A stretch of DNA of 64,000 nt from Peristeroidobacter agariperforans (lineage in GTDB: Bacteria; Pseudomonadota; Gammaproteobacteria; Steroidobacterales; Steroidobacteraceae), in NCBI RefSeq assembly GCF_004138335.1, contig NZ_RYFW01000005.1, forward strand, positions 62,001 through 126,000, given 5' to 3'. Every line of letters begins with the position of its first letter. Position 1 is the first letter of the stretch. The notes beneath the pieces are model-generated. The model was not told where the DNA came from, searched no databases, and saw only the letters and a list, made by a program, of their open reading frames with translations. A program made the translations under genes and the position numbers. Positions 53,526 through 62,278 of this stretch are shown piece by piece.

Positions 53526-53999
53526 ATGAGCAATGGCAGTCTCGACAAAATCGACTACAAGATCCTGTCGGTCCTGCAACAGGACGCGTCGCTGTCGGCG
53601 GCGGAGGTCGCCGAAGCGGTGGGCCTGTCCCAGTCGCCGTGCTGGCGCCGGATCCAGCGGCTCAAGGATGACGGCTACATCACGAAGATCGTGGCCCTGC
53701 TCGATCGTCACAAGCTCGGCCTGCGCGCGCAGCTGTTCGTCCAGGTCAAGGTCATGAAGAACGACCGCGCGAGCCTGGCCGAGTTTTCCGAGGCGATCCG
53801 CGCCTTCCCCGAAGTCATGGAGTGCCACGTCGTGCTCGGCGTGTTCGACTTCCTGTTGCGTGTGGTGGCCAAGGACATGGACGCCTACGAGACGTTCTAT
53901 TTCGAGAAGCTCTCCCGCGTGCCGCACATTCTCGAGGTCACCTCTTATGTCGCGGCCTCGGAAATAAAAACCACGACCGCCTGGCCGTTGCACGTCTAG
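53526..53999 (+). CDS. Lrp/AsnC-family regulator of the bkd operon
   Basis: 157 residues from the ATG at 53526, preceded by GAGGAAAG; an in-frame ATG at 53502 overlapping the E3 stop is less likely. HTH DNA-binding part (DYKILSVLQQDASLSAAEVA, VGLSQSPCWRRIQRLKDDGY) and a RAM/AsnC ligand domain (AQLFVQVKV, PEVMECHVVLGVFDFLLRVV). In pseudomonads an Lrp-type BkdR activates bkd genes in response to branched-chain amino acids; here the gene is at the operon end. It is very similar to the next Lrp gene. Confidence 0.92.
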   Translation: MSNGSLDKIDYKILSVLQQDASLSAAEVAEAVGLSQSPCWRRIQRLKDDGYITKIVALLDRHKLGLRAQLFVQVKVMKNDRASLAEFSEAIRAFPEVMECHVVLGVFDFLLRVVAKDMDAYETFYFEKLSRVPHILEVTSYVAASEIKTTTAWPLHV

Positions 54000-54026
54000 C
54001 AACGAAGTTTGCCGCCAAACGCAACA

Positions 54027-54047
54027 CCGCCGCGCCTTACGCGGCGG
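54027..54047 (+). terminator. Terminator hairpin after bkd-lrp operon
   Basis: Stem CCGCCGCG (54027-54034) with CGCGGCGG (54040-54047) and a CCTTA loop, 28 bp past the Lrp stop codon. The next gene begins about 240 bp later, so a separate promoter is expected between them. Confidence 0.6.
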
Positions 54048-54290
54048 GCGCTTGCGTGCGCCTTCCGCCTTTACCTGAAACCTTCTTCATAAATTACCTG
54101 GAACCACGTTAGCGTCTTGCAACTGTCGCAAATTACGTGCATCACTACGCCACCAAAGCCGAGAAGGTTGATAAGTAAACGCACCGAACACACCGATCCG
54201 CACAAAATCGTCCTAAGACATGCCTTGTAAACGGTAGATGCCCGACCAGCACATTACGGGCGCACCGATCGCGTATTGAGAGGGGGAATG

Positions 54291-54758
54291 ATGGAAGGTC
54301 TGGACAAGATCGATCTGAAAATCTTGCGTGCGCTTCAGGAGGACGCCTCGCACTCAGCCGCCGAGATCGCAGACTCGGTAGGCTTATCGCAGTCGCCGTG
54401 TTATCGGCGTATCCAACGCCTGAAGGAAGAAGGCTACATCACCAGGATCGTGGCGATGCTCGACCGGCGCAAGCTGAACCTGCTGACGCAGTTGTTCGTG
54501 CAGGTGAAGGTCATCCGCAACGATCAGCAGAGCCTGCAGGAATTCACCGAATACATTCGCAGCTTTCCCGAAGTGCTCGAATGTCACGTGATCCTCGGGG
54601 CCTACGATTTCCTGCTGCGCGTGGTCGTGCGCGACATGGAGGCTTACGAGAAGTTTTACTTCGGCAAGCTCTCCACCGTGCCCAACATCCGTGAGGTGAA
54701 TTCCTTCGTCGCGGCCTGGGAAGTGAAGTCGACGACCTCGCTGCCGCTGAAGATCTGA
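54291..54758 (+). CDS. Second Lrp/AsnC-family regulator, close paralogue
   Basis: 155 residues from the ATG at 54291; an ATG at 54288 is adjacent, with AGGGGG just upstream. HTH (LKILRALQEDASHSAAEIA, VGLSQSPCYRRIQRLKEEGY) and RAM domain (TQLFVQVKV, FPEVLECHVILGAYDFLLRVV) match the first Lrp nearly residue for residue, with length equal within two residues. The pair looks like a tandem duplication. It has its own 291-bp leader, so the two copies are probably expressed separately. Its targets may include the bkd operon or the genes that follow. Confidence 0.92.
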   Translation: MEGLDKIDLKILRALQEDASHSAAEIADSVGLSQSPCYRRIQRLKEEGYITRIVAMLDRRKLNLLTQLFVQVKVIRNDQQSLQEFTEYIRSFPEVLECHVILGAYDFLLRVVVRDMEAYEKFYFGKLSTVPNIREVNSFVAAWEVKSTTSLPLKI

Positions 54759-54951
54759 ACTCGCATGTCGCCACCGCAAGCACCGTGCAATACGCATACA
54801 TCATGCGCAAGGCGCGAGCTGGGGACGCATTTCCGCGAAGTTCCTGCCTAGCCTCAGGAGTAGGCTTTTGCTAGCAACAAGGGCGCCGCTCGACGGCGCT
54901 GTAACAACGGCCCGCAAGGGCTCACTAGAGCGATACGCTCGAGGGGGATGT

Positions 54952-55377
54952 ATGACGCATCGTGCCGGGAAGATTGTCGGTCGCACATTGCTCGCGCTGG
55001 GTGTCTTTGCCGTGAGCTTCGCGGCGAGCGCCGAAGACGTGAAAGTCACGCTCACGGGCGCCGAGGAAGTGCCTGCCGTCACCACCACAGCCATGGGCGA
55101 AGGAACGATCGCGATTGGCAAGGACATGTCCGTCAGCGGCACCGTGAAGACCAAGGGCATCGAAGGCGTCGCCGCTCACATCCATCTTGCCGAAGCGGGT
55201 AAGAACGGTCCGCCGGTCGTCACGCTCATCAAGGGCGAGGGCGGCGCGTGGACCACACCGCCAGGGGCGAAGCTCACCGAAGAGCAGTACCAGGCGTTCA
55301 AGGCAGGCAAGCTGTACGTGAACGTGCACAGCGCCGCTCACAAGGGCGGAGAGATCCGGGGCCAGTTGAAGCCGTAA
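54952..55377 (+). CDS. CHRD-domain secreted protein
   Basis: 141 residues from the ATG at 54952, six to seven bases after GAGGGGG; longer frames upstream are not protein-like. Signal peptide (LLALGVFAVSFAASA). The CHRD domain (~25-140) has LTGAEEVPAVTTTAMGEGTI, AAHIHLAEAGKNGPPVV and the final YVNVHSAAHKGGEIRGQL, a near-standard ending. CHRD is a beta-rich extracellular domain seen in chordin and in many bacterial secreted proteins; the bacterial role is unclear. The cytochrome gene starts 59 bp later. Confidence 0.9.
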   Translation: MTHRAGKIVGRTLLALGVFAVSFAASAEDVKVTLTGAEEVPAVTTTAMGEGTIAIGKDMSVSGTVKTKGIEGVAAHIHLAEAGKNGPPVVTLIKGEGGAWTTPPGAKLTEEQYQAFKAGKLYVNVHSAAHKGGEIRGQLKP

Positions 55378-55436
55378 GCGGCGGTGCGCGCGGCGGATCC
55401 ATCATCAAGCGGCCGAATCGCCGGACTCGATAACAA

Positions 55437-56750
55437 ATGACGAAATTGAACTTTGCAGGCGGCCGACGCACACGCGTCGCCGCCACCTGGGTAACACTTG
55501 CTCTGACGTTCGGTGCCGCAAGCGTCGCGGGACTGTCGATCGCGGACTCGAGCCGCGCCGACAGTCCGGCTGCCTCGAGCGGCGATCAAGCCAACTCGCT
55601 GGTCGAGCGCGGCCGATATCTCGCGCGCGCCGGCAACTGCGTGAGCTGTCACACCGCCGCCGGTGGCGCCGCGTTCGCGGGCGGTCTCGCCTTCGAGACG
55701 CCTTTCGGCAAGCTCTATTCCACCAACATCACGCCCGATCCGGAAACCGGCATCGGCAAATGGACCGAGGAGCAGTTCGCTCGCGCGGTGCGTGAAGGCG
55801 TGCGGCCCGATGGCGCACATCTGTATCCGGCGTTCCCATATACCGCCTACACGAAGCTCTCCGATGAGGATGTGTCGGCGCTGTATGCGTATATGAAGAT
55901 CATCAAACCGGTGAACAACCAGACGCCGGAGAACGAGATGAGCTTCCCGGCCAACCAGCGCTGGGCGCTTGGCATCTGGAAAGCGATGTTCTTCGATGAA
56001 GGCCGCTTCCAGGCGAACGAGGCGCAATCGCCCGAGTGGAATCGCGGCGCGTATCTGGTCGAAGGCCTGGGTCACTGCTCCGCCTGTCATTCCCCGCGCA
56101 ACTTCATGGGCGCGGAGAAGAGCAGCATGGCGTACACGGGCGGTGAATATAACGACAAGGTCGTGACCGGCGAGATCCGGCAGTGGTCGGCGCCCAATCT
56201 CACCAGCGCGAAGAATGGTCTGGGACCCTGGCCCGTCGAAGAAGTCGCGGCGTATCTGAAGACCGGACGCAACGCGTTCAGCGAGACGCACGGTCCGATG
56301 AACGAAGTCATCGTGAACAGCACGCGTCACCTGAGCGATGCGGACACGATGGCGATGGCGACCTATCTGAAGAGCCTGCCCGCCAACGAAGGCGATATCG
56401 GCAAGCCCGCGAGCGCCGCAGTGCTCAAGTCCGGCGAGGCGCTGTACAACCTTCACTGCGGCACCTGTCATCAGCCCGATGGCCTGGGCGCGTTGAGCGC
56501 CGATGCGGGCGCGAAGCTGGTCGGCAATCCGATGGTGCAGGCGAGCAATCCGGCCTCGCTCATCAACGTGATCCTGTACGGACCGCACCTCGCGAAGTTG
56601 TCGGGACCGAAGCGCTGGAAGGACATGCCGAACGACTTCGGCGCGAAGCTTGCCGATGAGGAAGTGGCGCATATTGCCAGCTACATGCGCAACGCATGGG
56701 GCAACGTCGGTGGCGCGGTCAGCGAAGAGCAAGTGGCCAAGCAGCGCTAA
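55437..56750 (+). CDS. Triheme cytochrome c (alcohol/gluconate dehydrogenase subunit II type)
   Basis: 437 residues with an N-terminal signal or anchor (TWVTLALTFGAASVAGLS). Three haem c motifs are visible: CVSCH at 68-72, CSACH around 215 and CGTCH around 350, each in its own cytochrome domain, with axial Met candidates. This is the pattern of the membrane-bound cytochrome subunit of alcohol, gluconate or sorbitol dehydrogenases, which passes electrons to ubiquinone. No GMC or PQQ dehydrogenase is adjacent; the nearest is at 23.7 kb. Followed 78 bp later by cstA. Confidence 0.9.
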   Translation: MTKLNFAGGRRTRVAATWVTLALTFGAASVAGLSIADSSRADSPAASSGDQANSLVERGRYLARAGNCVSCHTAAGGAAFAGGLAFETPFGKLYSTNITPDPETGIGKWTEEQFARAVREGVRPDGAHLYPAFPYTAYTKLSDEDVSALYAYMKIIKPVNNQTPENEMSFPANQRWALGIWKAMFFDEGRFQANEAQSPEWNRGAYLVEGLGHCSACHSPRNFMGAEKSSMAYTGGEYNDKVVTGEIRQWSAPNLTSAKNGLGPWPVEEVAAYLKTGRNAFSETHGPMNEVIVNSTRHLSDADTMAMATYLKSLPANEGDIGKPASAAVLKSGEALYNLHCGTCHQPDGLGALSADAGAKLVGNPMVQASNPASLINVILYGPHLAKLSGPKRWKDMPNDFGAKLADEEVAHIASYMRNAWGNVGGAVSEEQVAKQR

Positions 56751-56828
56751 AGCGGGACTGCGTTCAGCAGTGAAGAAATATCGGCGACGCGCGCTGCGCA
56801 CGGGCGCGTTGCCGGTTGCGGGGGTCGA

Positions 56829-58862
56829 ATGAAAAAACTGGGTTGGTTGCTGGTCGCCATCGTCGGCGCATTCGCAATCGGTGGGCTCGCCGTGCATCGG
56901 GGCGAATCCATCAACGCAATGTGGCTGATCGTCGCGGCCGCCTGTGTGTACGCCATCGGCTATCGTCTCTACAGCGCGTGGGTCGCGGCCAAGGTGCTCG
57001 TGCTCGATCCGAGTCGAGTCACGCCGGCCGTCCGGCTCAACGACGGACGCGATTACGTTCCGACCAATAAGTGGATCGTCTTCGGTCACCACTTCGCCGC
57101 GATCGCAGGCCCGGGCCCGCTGATCGGCCCCACGCTCGCCGCGCAATTCGGTTACTTGCCGGGCACGATCTGGATTCTGGTCGGCGCGGTGCTCGGCGGC
57201 TGCGTGCAGGACATGACGGTGCTGTTCCTCTCGACGCGTCGTAACGGCCGCAGCCTCGGCCAGATGGCGCGCGATGAGATGGGACCGATCGGCGGCTATG
57301 CCGCGATGATCGGCACGCTCGTCATCATGGTGATCCTGATCGCCGTGCTCGGCCTCGTGGTGGTGAACGCCATGCGTCACAGCCCCTGGGGCACCTCGAC
57401 CGTGTTCGCGACGATTCCGATCGCGCTGCTGGTCGGCGTCTACATGAAGGACATTCGTCCGGGCCGAGTGCTTGAGGCCTCGGTCATCGGCGTCGCGCTG
57501 TTGCTGCTGGCGGTCGGCGGCGGTGGCTGGGTCGACAGTCATCCGACGATTCGTCAGTTCTTCGATCTCGACGCGCTCACGCTCGCCTGGTTCGTGATCG
57601 GTTACGGCTTCATCGCCGCCGTGCTGCCGGTGTGGCTGCTGCTTGCGCCACGCGATTATCTTTCGACGTTCCTGAAGCTCGGCACGGTGATGCTGCTGTT
57701 CATTTCGGTGATCGTGATGCGTCCGGAGATTCAAATGCCGGCGCTGACCCAATTCGTCGACGGCACCGGTCCGATCTTCGGCGGCACACTGTTTCCGTTT
57801 GTGTTCATCACCGTCGCCTGCGGCGCCATCTCGGGCTTTCACGCGCTGGTCTCGAGCGGCACGACCCCCAAGCTCATCACCAATGAAGGCGATGTGCGCA
57901 TGATCGGTTACGGCAGCATGATGCTCGAGTCCGCGGTCGCCATCATGGCGATGATCGCGGCGACCATGCTCGATCCGGGCGTGTTCTTTGCGATCAACAG
58001 CGGACCGGGCGCGGTGGGCGCAACCCCGGAGGCAGCGGTCGCGACGATCACGAGCTGGGGCTTTCCGGTCACCGTCGATCAGATGGCGTTCCTCGCCAAG
58101 GAAATGGGCGAGTCCACGTTGTTTGCTCGCACGGGCGGTGCGCCATCGCTCGCTGTCGGCATGGCGAGCATCTTCGCCTCGACCTTCGGCCAGAGCATGA
58201 TGGCGCTGTGGTACCACTTTGCGATCATGTTCGAGGCGGTGTTCATTCTGACGACGCTCGATGCCGGCACGCGCGTCGGCCGCTTCATGCTGCAGGATGC
58301 GCTCGGGCATGTCTGGCCGAAGCTCGGTCAGACCTCCTGGTACCCTTCCGTGCTGATCTCGAGCGCACTGATCGTCGCCGGCTGGGGTTACTTCCTGTAT
58401 ATCGGCGTGATCGATCCGAATGGCGGCATCAACATTCTGTGGCCGCTGTTCGGCATCTCCAATCAGCTGCTCGCCGGCATCGCGCTGTGCATCTGCACGG
58501 GCATCCTGGTGAAACAAGGTAAATTGCGCTTTGCGTGGGTGACGGGCGTGCCGCTGGCGTGGCTGACGCTCGTGACCACCGTAGCGACCTGGGAAAAGGT
58601 CGTTTCCGATGATGTGAGAATTGGCTTCCTGGCCGCTGCCGATCAGATCGCATCGAAACTGGCTGCTGGCACGTTGACCCCGGAACAAGCCGCGGTCGCG
58701 CCACAGCTGATCTTCAACCAACGTCTCGATGCCGTGCTGGCGATCGTGCTGACGCTGATTCTCTGGATCGTGATCGCCGATACCGCGCGCGTGTGCATGC
58801 GAGTCGTACAAGGCTTGCCGGTGCCGCCCAGCTCGGAGGCCCCGGCCCGAGGAGCGGCATGA
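56829..58862 (+). CDS. cstA: CstA-type peptide/pyruvate transporter
   Basis: 677 residues, slightly shorter than E. coli CstA (701). Many membrane helices; family blocks are VPTNKWIVFGHHFAAIAGPG, GPLIGPTLAAQFGYLPG, VLGGCVQDMTVLFLSTRRNG, SGFHALVSSGTTPKL, GYGSMMLESAVAIMAM and LWPLFGISNQLLAGIAL. CstA proteins import peptides and, in some bacteria, pyruvate. Its stop codon overlaps the next start by 4 bp. The usual partner YbdD (DUF466) is not next to it; a small SANT-like gene occupies that place. Confidence 0.93.
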   Translation: MKKLGWLLVAIVGAFAIGGLAVHRGESINAMWLIVAAACVYAIGYRLYSAWVAAKVLVLDPSRVTPAVRLNDGRDYVPTNKWIVFGHHFAAIAGPGPLIGPTLAAQFGYLPGTIWILVGAVLGGCVQDMTVLFLSTRRNGRSLGQMARDEMGPIGGYAAMIGTLVIMVILIAVLGLVVVNAMRHSPWGTSTVFATIPIALLVGVYMKDIRPGRVLEASVIGVALLLLAVGGGGWVDSHPTIRQFFDLDALTLAWFVIGYGFIAAVLPVWLLLAPRDYLSTFLKLGTVMLLFISVIVMRPEIQMPALTQFVDGTGPIFGGTLFPFVFITVACGAISGFHALVSSGTTPKLITNEGDVRMIGYGSMMLESAVAIMAMIAATMLDPGVFFAINSGPGAVGATPEAAVATITSWGFPVTVDQMAFLAKEMGESTLFARTGGAPSLAVGMASIFASTFGQSMMALWYHFAIMFEAVFILTTLDAGTRVGRFMLQDALGHVWPKLGQTSWYPSVLISSALIVAGWGYFLYIGVIDPNGGINILWPLFGISNQLLAGIALCICTGILVKQGKLRFAWVTGVPLAWLTLVTTVATWEKVVSDDVRIGFLAAADQIASKLAAGTLTPEQAAVAPQLIFNQRLDAVLAIVLTLILWIVIADTARVCMRVVQGLPVPPSSEAPARGAA

Positions 58863-59092
58863 TCAACACACTTCGCAGATCCATTCCGGCCAACACCTGG
58901 TCGACCGAGGAAATCCGTCAGTTGCGGCAGCTCGCGACCGCCGGCGCTTCGCTCGACACCATTTGTGTCACGTTGCGCAGGACGCGCTCTGCCATCAGAA
59001 ACAAGGCGACGATGCACGGCATTTCGCTCAAGCGTTGCGGTGAGAGTCTCGCCTCGTCGTTACCCACGCACGAACACGGGCTCGCCTCCTGA
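58859..59092 (+). CDS. Small SANT/Myb-like helix-turn-helix protein
   Basis: 77 residues, starting at an ATG that overlaps the cstA stop (ATGA) and ending one base into the next gene. The core NTWSTEEIRQLRQLATAG, SLDTICVTLRRTRSAIRNK, ATMHGISLK has the Trp-spaced three-helix pattern of Myb/SANT or GcrA-like DNA-binding modules. It is basic in its third helix. Translational coupling to cstA suggests a regulator of carbon-starvation transport or an adaptor. It is not DUF466/YbdD. Function inferred only. Confidence 0.7.
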   Translation: MINTLRRSIPANTWSTEEIRQLRQLATAGASLDTICVTLRRTRSAIRNKATMHGISLKRCGESLASSLPTHEHGLAS

Positions 59093-59652
59093 TGAAACGA
59101 ACGCTCGCGACGGCGATAGCGACAGCAGTGCTGTCCGGTGCGATGGCCTCTGCCGCTTCCGCGGCGGAGACATCGCTTGAAATCAACGCCTGCGAGCTGC
59201 TCACTCCCGCGGAGATCACTGCCGCGATCGGCTTGCCGGTCGATAACGGCCGTCGTGAGGACGACGGCCTCTCGCGCGACGGACAATACTCATCGACCTG
59301 CTTCTGGACGATCGAGCCGGGCAAGACGCCGGATCAAGCCGCGCCCGGCCGCGGTCGCCGCTTCGTGATATTGAACGCCCAGCGCTGGCCCGCCGGGCGC
59401 GACATGGCGAAGAAGTTTCTAGAGGCCTTTCACGAGTCCGCCGACCAGGGCGTGATCGCGAACAAGCCCGTGCCTCGCAAGTTCGGCGATGAGGCGCTGT
59501 GGTGGGGCGATGGCCTTGCCGTTCGCAAGGGCGATGTGAGCTTCGGCGTGTCCGTGTTCATGCCCAAGCGCGGTGAGCCGCGCACGAGCGCGATGGAAGA
59601 GAAGCTCGCACCGCAGATCTTGAAGCGCATCGACCGCAAGACCGCCGTCTGA
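59092..59652 (+). CDS. Secreted DUF3558-like protein
   Basis: 186 residues; the start overlaps the previous stop by one base (TGATG). Signal peptide (AIATAVLSGAMASAASA). The mature part begins NACELLTPAEITAAIGLPV and later has STCFWTI, a C-LLT...G plus C pattern like DUF3558-type lipoproteins, although the lipobox Cys is missing and it appears to be soluble. Two cysteines could form a disulfide. No function can be assigned. It is the last gene of the cstA run and converges with the DUF418 gene after a 6-bp gap. Confidence 0.7.
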   Translation: MKRTLATAIATAVLSGAMASAASAAETSLEINACELLTPAEITAAIGLPVDNGRREDDGLSRDGQYSSTCFWTIEPGKTPDQAAPGRGRRFVILNAQRWPAGRDMAKKFLEAFHESADQGVIANKPVPRKFGDEALWWGDGLAVRKGDVSFGVSVFMPKRGEPRTSAMEEKLAPQILKRIDRKTAV

Positions 59653-59658
59653 TCGAGA

Positions 59659-60912
59659 TCACGTCGTCGGATCGGGCGCCGGCCGAGCCAGCGTGGGCCG
59701 CTGCCCGCGGGCCAACGCGCGCCATAGCCATTCGAGCGGACCATAGGCATGCCGCTCGAGCCACGGCTTCGACCACCCGAGCAACGCGGCCCAAATCAGC
59801 GGCACGATCAGATAACACTGCCAGCGTTCGAGCTCGCCGTACCACCCCAAGCCGTACCCGTGGAACAGCAGCACGCAGATGACGCTCATGGCGATGTAGT
59901 TCGTGAACGCCATCCGCCCAACCGCGATCAATCGCTCGGCGAGCCAGCGCGCCATGCCCGACTGCATGAACAATACGATGAGCGATGCATGCGAGAGCAC
60001 CAGCCACGGTCGCAGCAGCGACAGGTGCAACGCTTCGGTGATGTGCAGCGTGATGGGTGAGAAACGATCCGCATCGTTCCACTGGATCAGCGGAAGATGT
60101 AACGGCACGCAGATTGCGAACCCCCACAGTGCGATTCGCTGGTAGGTGCGCCTCGACCACGCGCCCGAAAAGAAGCCGAGACGGAACAGCGCCATGCCGA
60201 AGGCGATCAGCGCCAGAGTGTCCGTCATCGCAAGCGGATGCGCTTCGGTGAGGATATACATCGTGATCGGCGCGCGCGCCTTGAACGCATCGACATAGCT
60301 GCCGCGATAACCCTCGAGCTGCGTCTGCGGCGCAGGGAAGGTCATTTTTTCTTTGACCGCCTGCCACTGCTGTACCACCGTGGCGGGTGCATCAGGCTGA
60401 CTTGCAGCTTGTTCCAAGCTCTTCAGCCCCGTGTAGGCCCACGCGGCCAGCATCAGCTTCAACGCGAGCAGCACGACGCCCGTTGCGATCAACGTTCGAA
60501 CCGACCAGCGCCACGCGATGAACGCGATCATGCCGGCGACGGCGTAGAGCACCAGAATGTCGCCATACCAGATGAACCACACGTGGATCATGCCGAATAC
60601 GAGCAGCCAGAACATGCGCGCGTAGTGAATGCGCGCCGGGCTGTCGCCGGAGTTCAAGGCGCGCTCGGCGATGAGCACGGTGCTCGCACCAAACATCATC
60701 GTGAACAGGCCGCGCATCTTGCCATCGAAGAGCGCGTAGTTGATGGCCCAGGTTGCGAAGTTCACCCCCTCGGCGCCGCCATAGTAATAAGGATCGTAGT
60801 AGGCATAGCCGGGCATCGCGAGGTCGACGATGTTCATCAGCAGAATGCCCAGAACCGCCGCGCCCCGGATGGCATCGAGCGTGTTGATGCGTTCGAAGGT
60901 TGGGATTGTCAC
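59659..60912 (-). CDS. DUF418 (YeiB-like) membrane protein
   Basis: 417 residues from a GTG at 60912, eight bases after GGGAG. About ten membrane helices. The N-terminal NTLDAIRGAAVLGILLMNI and LFTMMFGASTVLIAER are the signature of YeiB/DUF418 proteins, and the C-terminal DUF418 part has RMAFTNYIAMSVICVLLF and GPLEWLWRALARG. The family relates to acyltransferase-3-like membrane proteins with unknown substrate. It lies 4 bp downstream of the esterase gene, so both are in one operon. Confidence 0.9.
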   Translation of the reverse strand: MTIPTFERINTLDAIRGAAVLGILLMNIVDLAMPGYAYYDPYYYGGAEGVNFATWAINYALFDGKMRGLFTMMFGASTVLIAERALNSGDSPARIHYARMFWLLVFGMIHVWFIWYGDILVLYAVAGMIAFIAWRWSVRTLIATGVVLLALKLMLAAWAYTGLKSLEQAASQPDAPATVVQQWQAVKEKMTFPAPQTQLEGYRGSYVDAFKARAPITMYILTEAHPLAMTDTLALIAFGMALFRLGFFSGAWSRRTYQRIALWGFAICVPLHLPLIQWNDADRFSPITLHITEALHLSLLRPWLVLSHASLIVLFMQSGMARWLAERLIAVGRMAFTNYIAMSVICVLLFHGYGLGWYGELERWQCYLIVPLIWAALLGWSKPWLERHAYGPLEWLWRALARGQRPTLARPAPDPTT

Positions 60913-60916
60913 GGAC

Positions 60917-62089
60917 TCACTCCCGGCCGCGCGCTTGCTGGCGAAGCTGCGCGGCGCGACTGCGAATCGCCGTGCCGAAGAGTCGCGCCGTATTTACCGA
61001 TGCGTGCTCGGCGTCCGGAACCACCGCCGACCACTGCAAGAAGCCATGCGCGAGCGTGGGATAGTTCAGATACAGGGCAGGCACGCCCGCCTTGGTCAGG
61101 CGCTCCGTCAATCGGCGCGAAGAGTCACGCAGCATGTCGAAGCCGGCCGAGACGGCGATGGTCGCGGGCATGCCGACGAAGCTTGCGCCGTTCAGTTCTT
61201 TGGTCGCTTTCTGGAGCAGTTCGCCCGGAAAGACGGTGTCGATCATGAAGGCGCGAAAGGTGGTATCGAGCCCGTAACCTTCGGCGAACAATCGATACGA
61301 CTCGTCGCCTTCGGCAAAATCGCTCGAGGTGTAATAAAGCAACTGGTAGGCGGGGGTGGGGCGCCTGGCGGCGATCTGTCGCAGCGAGATGTTGAGCGAG
61401 ATATGGCCGCCGGCGCTGTCGCCGCCGACGGCCACGAGGTCCGGCTCGCTGCCCAAATGCTTCGCGTTCGCTCGCGCCCACAGAAACGCGTCTTCTCCAT
61501 CGTCGTTCGATGCCGGCCACAGATGCTCGGGGGCGAGCCGATAGTCGACGGAAATGACAATCACCTGCGCCTCGTTCGCGAGCAGTCGGGCGAATCGATC
61601 GGTCGCTTCGATGCCGCTGTATAGCCAGCCGCCGCCATGGAAATACACGAGCAGCGGCAACGGTCCGGCAGCGTGGGTTTTGGGCGTGTAAATACGAATA
61701 GGGATGGGTCCACCACGGCCATCGATCTTGCGATCTTCGACCGCGTGCATCGGCGCGGTGACTTTGGTGAACAGCGCCCATTCACGCGTCAGACGCTCGC
61801 GAGTCACGACGCGTGCCTGTGGATCCAGAAAGGTGGCCAGTCCGAATCGGACTTGTTCAGGGGTGCGTCGGCGGCGCTCTTCGAAGTAATACTGAAGCTT
61901 GGGATCGAGCGGCTGGCCGTCGATGATTTCTCTCGGCCCCGCGAGGGATTTCAGGAACCAGTGCTCGGGACGAGACATTACTTCATAGCGCTTTTGCTCC
62001 TCGGGCGTGGGCCGGAAATCATCTTCCGGTTGAGCCGCGCCGGTGAGTGCAACCATGGCCAGGACGACGATGCCGAGTCGCTCGATCAT
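60917..62089 (-). CDS. HSL-family exported esterase/lipase
   Basis: 390 residues from the ATG at 62089; no strong ribosome binding site is seen, so the start is provisional. A hydrophobic N terminus (LGIVVLAMVALTGAA) suggests export. Oxyanion motif HGGGWLY in LVYFHGGGW, YRLAPEHLWPA, the nucleophile in GGDSAGGHIS, and a late His in LAHGFLQWS are all present, as in hormone-sensitive-lipase family IV esterases. Probably acts on short acyl esters. It precedes the DUF418 gene and is divergent from the PEP-CTERM gene. Confidence 0.88.
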   Translation of the reverse strand: MIERLGIVVLAMVALTGAAQPEDDFRPTPEEQKRYEVMSRPEHWFLKSLAGPREIIDGQPLDPKLQYYFEERRRRTPEQVRFGLATFLDPQARVVTRERLTREWALFTKVTAPMHAVEDRKIDGRGGPIPIRIYTPKTHAAGPLPLLVYFHGGGWLYSGIEATDRFARLLANEAQVIVISVDYRLAPEHLWPASNDDGEDAFLWARANAKHLGSEPDLVAVGGDSAGGHISLNISLRQIAARRPTPAYQLLYYTSSDFAEGDESYRLFAEGYGLDTTFRAFMIDTVFPGELLQKATKELNGASFVGMPATIAVSAGFDMLRDSSRRLTERLTKAGVPALYLNYPTLAHGFLQWSAVVPDAEHASVNTARLFGTAIRSRAAQLRQQARGRE

Positions 62090-62278
62090 TTTTGTTAGCC
62101 CGTGCTTAAGCGTCACGGTGCTTTGTATCGGATCGGCGTCGTCGCGGGAGTTGACTAAAGCGGCCGCGTCGGTGCGGGGCTGGCACCACTGCACCTCGCC
62201 ACGATCATCTGGCGGCGCGACACAAGGTACAAAGATCACACTCGTGCGACGGACATCCGCTCCGTAAGGATCTAACAA

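Noticed and set aside
54883-54899. Short GC inverted repeat before the CHRD gene
   Set aside because: Arms are only 6 bp and several similar ones occur nearby, so it does not stand out from GC-rich background.
55338-58811. Very long minus-strand open frame opposite the triheme cytochrome and cstA
   Set aside because: Same antisense effect; it crosses two well-supported genes and is rich in His, Arg and Asp.
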